Source: Deltaproteobacteria bacterium
Lineage (GTDB): Bacteria; Desulfobacterota; Desulfobacteria; Desulfobacterales; C00003060
DNA length: 59,521 nt
Assembly: GCA_019307135.1 (NCBI GenBank)
Contig: JAFDKF010000032.1
Location: forward strand, 1 to 59,521
Reading direction: 5' to 3'
Both the position numbers and the translations under genes were made by a program. Shown here piece by piece: positions 16,016 through 23,810 of the stretch (the stretch's first letter is position 1; each line of letters starts with the position of its first letter). The notes beneath the pieces are model-generated. The model saw nothing but the letters and a program-made list of their open reading frames with translations. It did not search any database and was not told where the DNA came from.

Positions 16016-17965
16016 TCATCTTGCTGACAGTTCGTGGACCGCGTCGACCAGTTCAGCCACATTTTCCGGAGGCATATCAGGCAAGATGCCGTGGCCCAGA
16101 TTGAAGATGTGTCCGGGTCGGCCTGCGGCCTTGTCCAAAATGGCCTGTACCTGAGCGCGTATCTCTTTAGGCGATGTGTACAAAACAATGGGATCCAGGT
16201 TGCCCATGACAGCCACGTCATCACCGAGCATTGACCAGGCATCTCCTAAGTCCACACGCCAGTCGAGCCCGATCACATCGCCACCCGCTTCTTTCATTAA
16301 CGGCAACAGTGCCGGGTTGCCTGTACTGAAATTGATCACGGGCGCGGACTTGTCAATTCCTTCAATAAGTCGCTTAACGTGGGGCATGACATACTGCCGG
16401 TAATCATCGGGTGACAGAGAGCCGACCCAACTATCGAAAAGCTGGACCGCATCGGCCCCCGCGGCAATCTGGCCGTTAAGGTATTCACTAAGGATCTTTG
16501 TCAGGCGTTCCATCAGTGCATGCCACGTAGCCTTGTCCCGGTACATCATGGTTTTGGTCTTGGCATAATCGCGTGATTTTCCGCCTTCGATCATGTAAGA
16601 TGCAATCGTGAACGGTGCTCCCGCAAAGCCGATCAGCGCAATATCGGGGCGCAGGGCCCGGCGCGTGATCTTGATGGCATCAAACACATAACTCAGCTCG
16701 TTCACGTCAGGGTCGTTCAACCGATCCACGTCGCCCGGTGTTCGTGTGGGATTATGGATGACCGGGCCTTCTCCTTTGACGAATTCCAGGTTCAGGCCCA
16801 TCGGCTCGGTGACAAGAAGGATGTCCGCAAAAATAATGGCCGCGTCCACGCCAAGGCGATCTACGGCCATCAATGTCACTTCGGCGGCCACTTCCGGCGT
16901 TTTGCACAACTCCAACATCGTCCATTTTTTCCGAATTCTCAGGTATTCACGCTGATACCGCCCGGCTTGCCTCATAATCCAGACGGGCGTGTAAGGAGTC
17001 CGTTCACGCCGGCATGCCTTCATAAAGACAGAATCTTTGATGGTCGGCTGACCTTTGGCACCTGGCTGCCACACCATGTCAATGCGCCGCCATTGATTGG
17101 TATCAACCCGGTTCGCAAAAGCTGTCCGTTTTTTGTAGAGTAGATCGCCGCCACGGCGCGCCATCTCACGCACCAGGTGCACCATTTTCGGGGTATCGGG
17201 TTCGTAATCCACGGTCAATCCTTGCTCGGTGATGGCCCGGCTGGCAATGGGTCCCACAGATCCGATGCAGACCTGTTTGAATGCCTGCCGTAGTTTGCTT
17301 TCGACGCCATCCATCCTGGCGACCTGGAAGAGATGCCGCACCTGGGTTGCGCTGGTGAACAAAGCAAAGTCCGCACGCCGGGCGTCCCCGCCGATGATAT
17401 CCTGCATAGCCCGGCGAAGCGGTTCCAAATCTTCCGGCAACTCCCATCGATAAACAGGCACGCTCAAGACCTGAGCCCCACGTTCCTCCAGGGCCTTGAT
17501 CATCTCAGGATTTGACTGCCCATATTCTTGGATAGCCACTCGCTTGTTATGCAACGGATATTTGTCGTCGAACGTTCCCAGTAAATCGGTCCATGTGTAC
17601 GGCTTGGGAACAAAAATCGTCGGCGCAAGCCCCATATCCCGCAACGCGGCAACGGGCTTGGGCCCGAGTGCAATGATCTTGACCGACCTAAGCGCTTCAA
17701 TGAGTTCCGGGATGGAATATTTAGTAGCTACCGTTTTGACTAAAAGTCGCGTGCCAACACCAGTCATGAGAATGACCAGGTCGATCCAGCCGGCAAGCAG
17801 AAGCTTGGCAAACATGAAGGCTTCACTGTTGTGCTCAAAAGGAATTTCTCGCATGCTTGGAGCAATCACCGGTTCCCCTCCAGCCGCCTTGATCAGCTCG
17901 GCCATCTCAGCGGCTTGGCGACTTTCAAACGAGACGACACGCAGGCCTTTGAAATCGATGGGCAT
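16016..17965 (-). CDS. hemDE: Fused uroporphyrinogen-III synthase / uroporphyrinogen decarboxylase
   Basis: A single 649-residue frame with two enzymes of heme synthesis. Residues 1 to about 275 are HemD (uroporphyrinogen-III synthase: SFESRQAAEMAELIKAAGGE, VILMTGVGTRLLV, FTSATQVRHLF, CIGSVGPIASRAI), which cyclises hydroxymethylbilane with ring-D inversion. Residues about 309-649 are HemE (uroporphyrinogen decarboxylase), with WIMRQAGRYQREY at 329-341, ADILLVTEPMGLNLEF and GNLDP near the end; it converts uroporphyrinogen III to coproporphyrinogen III. A linker of about 35 residues joins them. The start ATG at 17965 gives a full HemD N-terminus. A fusion would couple an unstable product to the next step. 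hemH and hemG follow on the same strand. Confidence 0.92.
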   Translation of the reverse strand: MPIDFKGLRVVSFESRQAAEMAELIKAAGGEPVIAPSMREIPFEHNSEAFMFAKLLLAGWIDLVILMTGVGTRLLVKTVATKYSIPELIEALRSVKIIALGPKPVAALRDMGLAPTIFVPKPYTWTDLLGTFDDKYPLHNKRVAIQEYGQSNPEMIKALEERGAQVLSVPVYRWELPEDLEPLRRAMQDIIGGDARRADFALFTSATQVRHLFQVARMDGVESKLRQAFKQVCIGSVGPIASRAITEQGLTVDYEPDTPKMVHLVREMARRGGDLLYKKRTAFANRVDTNQWRRIDMVWQPGAKGQPTIKDSVFMKACRRERTPYTPVWIMRQAGRYQREYLRIRKKWTMLELCKTPEVAAEVTLMAVDRLGVDAAIIFADILLVTEPMGLNLEFVKGEGPVIHNPTRTPGDVDRLNDPDVNELSYVFDAIKITRRALRPDIALIGFAGAPFTIASYMIEGGKSRDYAKTKTMMYRDKATWHALMERLTKILSEYLNGQIAAGADAVQLFDSWVGSLSPDDYRQYVMPHVKRLIEGIDKSAPVINFSTGNPALLPLMKEAGGDVIGLDWRVDLGDAWSMLGDDVAVMGNLDPIVLYTSPKEIRAQVQAILDKAAGRPGHIFNLGHGILPDMPPENVAELVDAVHELSAR

Positions 17966-18393
17966 GATGACCTCTAAATAAAGAAGCGTATAAGTGGTGG
18001 ACCCTGGAAATGCAAGTTAACGTCTACCGTCTATCGGTTGCGTTGCTCGTTATGTTTAACGGCTACCTGCCCGCCATTGCCAGCCGGGCGGGATAAACCC
18101 GCCCCTACGCCCGCCCGCCTCGCCTGAGCGCTCGCGATGGGTGGCAGGTAGGGTCGGCTTTATGCCGACCGCATTGTATCGCTCGATCACTCCAGTACTC
18201 CATCACTTCAATATTCCAATTGGCTTCCGGCTCGTAGAGCCTACAGCTCGGAGAGGGCGAAGCCCCTAAGCTGAATGTAACTAGTGAAAAAATCTACATT
18301 TATTTTTTAAAAATATAGAAAAAAGATAGTTGTATGTCAAGGCTAAACAGGCATTTGTGAGTGTTCCACTATTCCCTCCGGGCCGTAGGCCAA
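17966..18393. repeat. Intergenic stretch with REP-like palindromes
   Basis: At 18065-18176 there are CCTGCCCGCCATTGCCAG, GGGCGGGATAAACCCGCCC and GTAGGGTCGGCTTTATGCCGAC palindromes, related to the families at 597-760, 2560-2660 and 22349-22449. A short GGGCGAAGCCCC hairpin lies near 18253. The A+T-rich segment 18290-18345 holds no gene and may help open the dus promoter region. Confidence 0.55.
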
Positions 18394-18424
18394 TTGTGAG
18401 CGGGGCGAACTGAGTTCTTATACT
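18394..18424 (+). promoter_or_regulatory. Weak candidate promoter upstream of dus
   Basis: TTGTGA (18394-18399) and TATACT (18419-18424) are 19 bases apart, followed by TATATATAG. The spacing is longer than ideal. The gene starts at 18516, leaving a leader of about 85 bases. Confidence 0.25.
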
Positions 18425-18515
18425 ATATATAGTCTGGATTGGGGAAGCGGATTCAATATATACGTCTCTTCCCTTTTAAAGTTGAAATCTGGAGCACTCT
18501 ATTCTATCAAGGTTC

Positions 18516-19493
18516 ATGAAAATTGGCACCCTGGTCTTAGAGAATCCCCTTATTCTCGCCCCTATGGCTGGGATCACCCAGCTCCCTTTTCGACGGTTAG
18601 CCAGAGAAGCGGGATGTGCCTTAGTCGTCACTGAGATGGTAAGCGCGAACGGTCTTGTGCGCGGCACAAGAAAAACCGTAGAGCTTCTGGTAAGCCATCC
18701 CGGCGAGCGGCCCCTTTCGGTCCAAATATTCGGGGCAGACCCGGAGGTCATGAAAGAAGCTGCTCAGATAGTACAGAGCGCAGGTGCCGATCTTCTTGAT
18801 GTTAACCTGGGGTGTTCAGTCCGAAGGGTGATCAGACAGGGGGCTGGTGCTGCCCTGATGCGTGAACCAGAAAGGCTGGAGGCGGTCTTGAAGGCAATCC
18901 GCAGCGCAATCAGCCTTCCCTTGACCGTCAAAATGAGAACGGGTTGGGAACCTTCAGGAAAGCAGGCGATCAAAGCAGCGCGTATCGCCGAATACTGCGG
19001 CGTTGATGCTGTAGCCATCCACCCCAGGACTGCCATTCAAGGCTTTAGCGGCAGGGCAGACTGGTCTTTAATCGCCCGGCTCAAAGATTCGGTTTCTGTT
19101 CCGGTCATAGGCAACGGCGACATTCACGGACCAGACGATGTGCTCAGGATGCAACAGGAAACCGGGTGCGACGGTGTTATGATAGGGCGGGCTTCTATCG
19201 GAAACCCCTGGATATTTGCCCAGGCACTGGATCTCATTCACTCCAGCCCCCCCAGACGGCCGGACTTCCCCAAACGCCTTCACACAGTGCTTTGTTACAT
19301 CGAGTATTCTGTCAACCATTTTGGAGAAGGTAGGGCTGTGCCCATCATGCGAAGCCGTCTCGGGTGGTTTACCAGGGGTCTTCCACACAGCAGTCGTTTC
19401 CGGGCGACCGTCTCCCGTTTGAAAACCAGACAGGATATGGTGGATGCAGTGCAGGCCTATTTTGGTCACGTGCAAACCGCAGCCCGGCGGTAG
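18516..19493 (+). CDS. dus: tRNA-dihydrouridine synthase (DusB-type)
   Basis: FMN-dependent enzyme that reduces specific uridines in tRNA. The 325-residue protein starts NPLILAPMAGITQLPFRRLA and has VTEMVSANGL, LDVNLGCSVRRVIRQGAGAA (catalytic Cys at residue 100), VKMRTGW and AIHPRTAIQGFSGRADW, then GNGDI and GRASIGNPW (the phosphate-binding loop). All core motifs are present. In most family members the Cys is followed by Pro (GCP); here it is GCS, a small departure. The start ATG at 18516 is followed directly by the conserved first strand. It stands alone before the receiver-cyclase gene. Confidence 0.9.
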   Translation: MKIGTLVLENPLILAPMAGITQLPFRRLAREAGCALVVTEMVSANGLVRGTRKTVELLVSHPGERPLSVQIFGADPEVMKEAAQIVQSAGADLLDVNLGCSVRRVIRQGAGAALMREPERLEAVLKAIRSAISLPLTVKMRTGWEPSGKQAIKAARIAEYCGVDAVAIHPRTAIQGFSGRADWSLIARLKDSVSVPVIGNGDIHGPDDVLRMQQETGCDGVMIGRASIGNPWIFAQALDLIHSSPPRRPDFPKRLHTVLCYIEYSVNHFGEGRAVPIMRSRLGWFTRGLPHSSRFRATVSRLKTRQDMVDAVQAYFGHVQTAARR

Positions 19494-19543
19494 CTGTTGC
19501 GACCAGTAGGCGAGTAACCGTAAGTTCACAGGAATTTCCTTTT

Positions 19544-19593
19544 TTCACCCCCACCCAAACCCTCCCCCTTCAAGGGGGAGGGCAGGGTGGGGG
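19544..19593. repeat. Nested CACCCCCAC / CCCTCCCCCTT palindrome
   Basis: CACCCCCACCC ... GGGTGGGGGTG encloses CCCTCCCCCTTCAAGGGGGAGGG-type inverted arms. It could terminate dus transcription or be a REP element. It lies 28 bases before the next start codon. Confidence 0.55.
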
Positions 19594-19620
19594 TGTTAAC
19601 TTGAAACAAGGGGGGAAGAA

Positions 19621-20622
19621 ATGACTGGTCTTTTATTTATCGACGACGAGGAAGGGGTCCGACGCTCCATAACGCGCGCACTGAAACGGGAGCCTTACAC
19701 TATTTATACTGCAGAAAATGGCGACACGGGCATTAGGTTGGCTCAACAACACCTTTCAGAGATAACAATTGTGATCTCGGATTATAAGATGCCCGGACTG
19801 GACGGGATGGAAACCCTCACGCGGATTGCCTCCATTAATCCTGAAGTTACACGCGTACTGCTCACCGGTTACGCCACCATGGAAAGTGCCATTCACGCGA
19901 CCAATGAGGGGCTTGACGGGTTTCTCACAAAGCCTTTTGATAATGTGGAGCTGCGGAACAAGATTCAAGAGATTACGATCAAGAAACGGCTCAGACAGTT
20001 CATCTCTCATCAAATATATCAAGAGATGAAGAGCAATCCAAGCATTATGGAACCCAGAAGACAAACAGTTACCTTACTCTTTAGCGACATCCGTGGCTTT
20101 ACTGAAATGTCCAACAAGATGCCCCCGGAAGAGATCGCAGCCTTTCTGAACCATGACTATTTTACACCTCTGGGAGAGATAGCCTATCGCTACAACGGCA
20201 CAGTTGACAAGCATGTTGGCGATTCCATCATGGTGATTTATGGGTCGCCCATATCTTACGAGGACGATATTCTCAGGGCGATTGAATCGGCTATCGAAAT
20301 GCAGGAAACCACCCGGGTCATCAACCAGAAACTGCATAAAAAAAATGGATTGTCTCTGAACATAGGTATCGGTATTTGTACTGGTGAGGTGGTTACCGGT
20401 GTGTTTGGTTCGTTGAGAAAGAAGGAATACACGGCCTTTGGCATGCCGGTCAATATTGCCTCGCGCTTGGAAAAGCTGGCCAGGGGAGGCGAGATATTGG
20501 TCACTGAGACGACCTACAAGGAGATATCAGACAGGTTCCTTGCCGAGAAGATGGTGCCTTCCGTTGCCATAAAAGGTTTGCGTGATCCCGTGACTATCTA
20601 CCGAATCCTGGGAAGGGCTTGA
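19621..20622 (+). CDS. Response regulator with class III adenylate cyclase output domain
   Basis: A 333-residue protein. Residues 1-118 are a receiver domain (LLFIDDEEGVRR, phosphoacceptor Asp54 in VISDYKMPGLDG, Lys104 in FLTKPF). Residues about 148-330 are a class III nucleotide cyclase: metal-binding Asp156 in LLFSDIRGFTEM and Asp201 in DKHVGDSIMVIYG. Lys197 and Thr in EYTAFG occupy the substrate-selecting positions in the adenylate-type pattern, so cAMP is the likely product. GMPVNIASRLEKLA and GEILVTE follow. A GGGGGGAAGAA ribosome-binding site precedes the ATG at 19621. Phosphorylation by an unknown kinase probably controls cyclase activity; none lies next to it. Confidence 0.88.
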   Translation: MTGLLFIDDEEGVRRSITRALKREPYTIYTAENGDTGIRLAQQHLSEITIVISDYKMPGLDGMETLTRIASINPEVTRVLLTGYATMESAIHATNEGLDGFLTKPFDNVELRNKIQEITIKKRLRQFISHQIYQEMKSNPSIMEPRRQTVTLLFSDIRGFTEMSNKMPPEEIAAFLNHDYFTPLGEIAYRYNGTVDKHVGDSIMVIYGSPISYEDDILRAIESAIEMQETTRVINQKLHKKNGLSLNIGIGICTGEVVTGVFGSLRKKEYTAFGMPVNIASRLEKLARGGEILVTETTYKEISDRFLAEKMVPSVAIKGLRDPVTIYRILGRA

Positions 20623-20624
20623 TC

Positions 20625-21539
20625 CTACCGCTTCAACTTGACGTGGCTGCTCTTTTGAAGGTCACTTCCAAGGATTCCAATCGCCTCGGCCCGGTTCCTG
20701 TAAACCCTTGTAATCCTGAGTTCGCCAATCTTGGGGCCGGAAACCAGGTAGAATTGACCTGCTTGACCCTCGATCGGCTCATTAGTTCCGAAGACTTCCA
20801 ATACATCTCCTATGGCAAGCCCTACGTCCTTGCCGGCTGTCAAGGCAAACGTATTCCCTGACACAAAGGTGATGTATCCCTTCCACGGCTCACTGCCTAA
20901 GGGCTCACGGATCTTTTTGCATATCTTAGCTGTGGTTTTGGTCAGAAGCCGGTCTGCAATCTCCTTGTGGTATCCACTTCTTTCCTTTATATTTTGCCAG
21001 TCATGTTCTGAGACCTCGACCTCATCGTTGACGACCTCATCGAAAAGGATCGCTCCTGTTTCAATGTCATAAGCCCTCACGCGCACAGAGAGTTGCACGA
21101 GCATACAGGTGTTTCTAAATCCCCAGATGCCGCGCTTGTCTGTCACGCACTCAATTTCAGAAAGGCTCTCCTCCAGTACCGCGTTGAGGCCAAAGGCCCT
21201 GCCAAGTTTGGCCAGGGCCAGGTTGTCGAGCTGGCCAGAGGGAAGACGGGGTATTCGTTCCAGGAGGTTGCAGGTTTTTTGGGAATCTATGATGACGAGG
21301 TCATCACAGAATCGCTTCAAAAGGATGTTGAGGTAGACTCTGGCCGGCTTTTCAAAGTCCTTGCCTCCGTACCCCGTTTTGTTCACAACGGGCAGGAATC
21401 CTATCTTTTTCTTTAAAGCCTTCTCCCCGCCGGTGATGTCTTCGGTTATCTTCTTGGTAGCGGCACAGCCGATTGCCAAAAAGATGGCCATCAAGCACAA
21501 AGCAATAGTAATGGTGCCCTTTGTATGTATGATTCTCAT
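20625..21539 (-). CDS. FlgT/CsgG-like lipoprotein
   Basis: A 304-residue exported lipoprotein: the signal peptide TITIALCLMAIFLAIGC ends in a lipobox (LAIGC, Cys near 25). The middle (KIGFLPVVNKTGY ... ILLKRFCDDLVII ... LAKLGRAFGLNAVLEESLSE) has the CsgG/LpoB-like fold pattern. The C-terminal part (NTFALTAGKDVGLAIGDVLE ... ELRITRVYRNRAEAIGI) resembles the FlgT C-terminal domain. It should sit in the outer membrane facing the periplasm. Its partner is unknown; it converges on the cyclase gene with two bases between the stops. A 331-bp mobile element lies just upstream. Confidence 0.7.
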   Translation of the reverse strand: MRIIHTKGTITIALCLMAIFLAIGCAATKKITEDITGGEKALKKKIGFLPVVNKTGYGGKDFEKPARVYLNILLKRFCDDLVIIDSQKTCNLLERIPRLPSGQLDNLALAKLGRAFGLNAVLEESLSEIECVTDKRGIWGFRNTCMLVQLSVRVRAYDIETGAILFDEVVNDEVEVSEHDWQNIKERSGYHKEIADRLLTKTTAKICKKIREPLGSEPWKGYITFVSGNTFALTAGKDVGLAIGDVLEVFGTNEPIEGQAGQFYLVSGPKIGELRITRVYRNRAEAIGILGSDLQKSSHVKLKR

Positions 21540-21574
21540 TTCATTAACTTTAGTTCACTTTAGGCATTTTAGTT

Positions 21575-21905
21575 CGTGCCTGAACGAAAACCCTCAATTC
21601 CGAGCCGTCATTGCGAGGAGTGAGGAACGAACGACGACGCAATCCTTTTATTTTCAGGAGATTGCTTCGGTCGTACGTAACTTCTCAAAAAGTTCGGGTA
21701 TGTTTATTATGAGCCAGTTTGCTGGATGCCCGCTTTCGCGGGCATGACGGGGGATTTATTACATTCGTCATTCCCGCGAAGGCGGGAATCATTCCCGCGA
21801 AGGCGGGAATCCAGGTGTATTACCCGAAGTTATTGAGAAGATACGGTCGTACCTCCCTCGCAATGACAGAAAAAGAATAATCCAGGTGGTTTTCGTTCAG
21901 GCACT
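21575..21905. mobile_element. Non-autonomous element (MITE) related to the IS at 57373
   Basis: 331 bp bounded by inverted repeats GTGCCTGAACGAAAACC (left, from 21576; the base before it is C) and its complement ending GGCACT at 21905. AGTT stands on both sides (21571-21574 and 21906-21909), a 4-bp target duplication. Inside are nested palindromes (GTCATTGCGAGG ... CCTCGCAATGAC, and TTCCCGCGAAGGCGGGAA repeated twice) and no gene. The same ends bound the IS at 57373-59279 and a 110-bp copy at 51828-51937. The right duplication provides the first base of the queF stop complement. Confidence 0.8.
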
Positions 21906-21908
21906 AGT

Positions 21909-22322
21909 TCACTTTCCTTTGTCTGTGTATTCTACCCGCACGGTAGTGGTTATGCCGCCCCGGGGTGTAAACGTTCCCACCACTTCCATAAACTTGGGGC
22001 GGACGAACGAAACCAGGTCCTCCAGGATTCGATTGACCACGTGCTCGTAAAAGATGCCAACACTGCGATACTGCAACAGGTAATATTTCAGGGACTTTAA
22101 TTCAACAATCTTGTCATTTGGTTTGTAATGAATCACGATACGCCCAAAGTCCGGAAGTCCTGATATGGGACATAGAGAGGTAAATTCTGGCTGGTCAATC
22201 TTGATCTCAATATCCCTCTGTGTTCTGTAGGCATAGTCGAGCACCTGAAGCACACCCGGGTCTATGGTGTCAGGACTTTCAATGTTCTTGAGTAGCGCTT
22301 TTTGCATGCCAGATATGTCCAT
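21909..22322 (-). CDS. queF: NADPH-dependent 7-cyano-7-deazaguanine reductase
   Basis: Reduces preQ0 to preQ1 in queuosine synthesis (unimodular YkvM-type, 137 residues). EFTSLCPISGLPDFG carries the catalytic Cys51 and Asp58, and ELKSLKYYLLQYR is the family's QueF motif for NADPH and substrate binding. FTPRGGI near the end completes the pattern. The ATG at 22322 is preceded by AGAAAGGAATCCT; a TTG seven codons upstream is less likely. The mobile element inserted exactly at its 3' end without harming the stop. No other queuosine gene is in the window. Confidence 0.92.
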   Translation of the reverse strand: MDISGMQKALLKNIESPDTIDPGVLQVLDYAYRTQRDIEIKIDQPEFTSLCPISGLPDFGRIVIHYKPNDKIVELKSLKYYLLQYRSVGIFYEHVVNRILEDLVSFVRPKFMEVVGTFTPRGGITTTVRVEYTDKGK

Positions 22323-22348
22323 AGGATTCCTTTCTACCGTCAATCTTT

Positions 22349-22449
22349 CCCTGGCCCAGACCTGGTTTTTCTCGTAGGGGCGGCTTTACGCCGCCTGTCA
22401 TTCGGGCGGGATAAACCCGCCCCTACGATCTGTCGCGCCATGGCAGGCA
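22349..22449. repeat. REP-like repeat (CCTGGCCCAGA ... CGCGCCATGGCAGG)
   Basis: Second copy of the unit described at 597-760: CCCTGGCCCAGACCTGG, then the arms GTAGGGGCGGCTTTACGCCGCC and GGGCGGGATAAACCCGCCCCTAC, and the end TGTCGCGCCATGGCAGG. Further down, 22503-22540 has ATTCCGCAATCC units like those at 39188-39225, and 22585-22620 AGCTGAAAGCTCAAAGG like those at 11800. Confidence 0.65.
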
Positions 22450-22621
22450 GGGAGATCTTTGGGCATTGAGTGCCAGATGCTGGATACTGGATGCTCGTTT
22501 CACGTTTTTCTAAATCCGCATTCCGCAATCCAAAATCTCCCATAACACAATTGGCTCGACAGTGAAAGCCAGCCCAGATAGAACTCCATGTTGAAGCTGA
22601 AAGCTCAAAGGCAAAAAAGGA

Positions 22622-23713
22622 TCAATCTTCCTGCCCTTTGAGCCTTGAGCGTTGAGCTTTCAGCTCTGACCCGGCGCGGAGCTGTCCACAGGCCGCGCCG
22701 ATGTCGCCCCCCTTACTATGACGGATAATGGCTGTGTAGTGATGATCTAGTAGAACCTTTTGAAAAGCGAGGATGACATCTTCCCCAGGTCTCTTAAACT
22801 CAGTTCCCTCGTACGGATTAAAGGGTATTAAGTTGATCTTAGCCCGCAAAGGTCTCAACAGCCTTGCCAGACGCTCCGCATCCGTGGGGGCGTCGTTCAC
22901 CCCTGCAATCAGGACATATTCAAACATGACCGTCCGGCGCGACGGGAGCGGAAATCTGCGGCAGGCAGAGAGGATCATTTCGATGGGATAGGTGCGGTTG
23001 ATGGGCATCAACTTGTTTCGGGTATCATTGTCTGCAGCATTCAGGGACACGGCCAGGTTGACCTTAACGTCGCGTCCCAGATCATCTATCCTCGGAGCCA
23101 GCCCCACTGTGGAAAGGGTGACCCTGCGACTGGAAAACTGAAGGCCGTTGTTGCCTGTAATGGTCTGGATCGCCTGCACAACACTGTTGTAGTTGGCAAG
23201 GGGTTCCCCCATCCCCATGAAGACGATGTTGGTCAGAGAGCTTGGGTCTTGAAGATCATCTCGTACAGCACAGACCTGGTTGATGATTTCCGAAGATTCA
23301 AGATTTCGCACCAGTCCGCCGCGACCGGTGAGGCAGAACTTACACCCCATTCCACAGCCTGCCTGACTCGATATACACAGTGTCCAGTGGCCCGGCTCCG
23401 GAATCAACACGCTTTCGATATGTTGACCGTCCTTTAAACGGAAAAGGTATTTTATGGAACCATCCTTTGAGGTCTGAACCTGTTCTGTCTCAAGTTGGCT
23501 TATGACCAGTCGCTCCGACAGGAACTGCCTGAGGTCCTTGGAAAGATCCGTCATCTCTGAAAAGGAATAAACGCCTCGTTGGTAGATCCATCTGAGAATC
23601 TGGCCAGCCCGATAAGGGGCAATGCCGTATTGCCCGAGCCACCGCGCGAGCTGCTCTTGGGTAAAGCTTTTTGCATCCTGTGGAACAAACATCAAAGTAT
23701 TTTCTTGACACAT
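22622..23713 (-). CDS. rlmN: 23S rRNA (adenine-2503-C2)-methyltransferase
   Basis: Radical SAM enzyme that methylates A2503 of 23S rRNA (and A37 of some tRNAs). Cluster cysteines are C120, C124 and C127 in SSQAGCGMGCKFCLTGRGG; FMGMGEPLANYN and GVNDAPTDAERLARLL are conserved, and the C-terminal catalytic Cys is in IGAACGQLR near 344. At 363 residues it is of usual length. The last 14 residues (ELKAQRSRLKGQED) are encoded by the dispersed AGCTGAAAGCTCAACGCTCA-type repeat, so the native stop has been replaced. Start ATG at 23713; an in-frame Met seven codons later is possible. It is divergent from ffh. Confidence 0.92.
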   Translation of the reverse strand: MCQENTLMFVPQDAKSFTQEQLARWLGQYGIAPYRAGQILRWIYQRGVYSFSEMTDLSKDLRQFLSERLVISQLETEQVQTSKDGSIKYLFRLKDGQHIESVLIPEPGHWTLCISSQAGCGMGCKFCLTGRGGLVRNLESSEIINQVCAVRDDLQDPSSLTNIVFMGMGEPLANYNSVVQAIQTITGNNGLQFSSRRVTLSTVGLAPRIDDLGRDVKVNLAVSLNAADNDTRNKLMPINRTYPIEMILSACRRFPLPSRRTVMFEYVLIAGVNDAPTDAERLARLLRPLRAKINLIPFNPYEGTEFKRPGEDVILAFQKVLLDHHYTAIIRHSKGGDIGAACGQLRAGSELKAQRSRLKGQED

Positions 23714-23730
23714 GGTTTAGGCAACAATAA

Positions 23731-23759
23731 ATATAATAGGTTTGATACAAGAAAACAAT
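23731..23759 (-). promoter_or_regulatory. Candidate promoter for rlmN
   Basis: On the minus strand TTGTTT (23759-23754) and TATATT (23736-23731) are 17 bases apart. The start at 23713 would have a leader of only about 10 bases. Confidence 0.35.
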
Positions 23760-23810
23760 CATGTAACCTCTTCATATTTGATGGGTGATCGGTCATAAAC
23801 AAAGATTATC

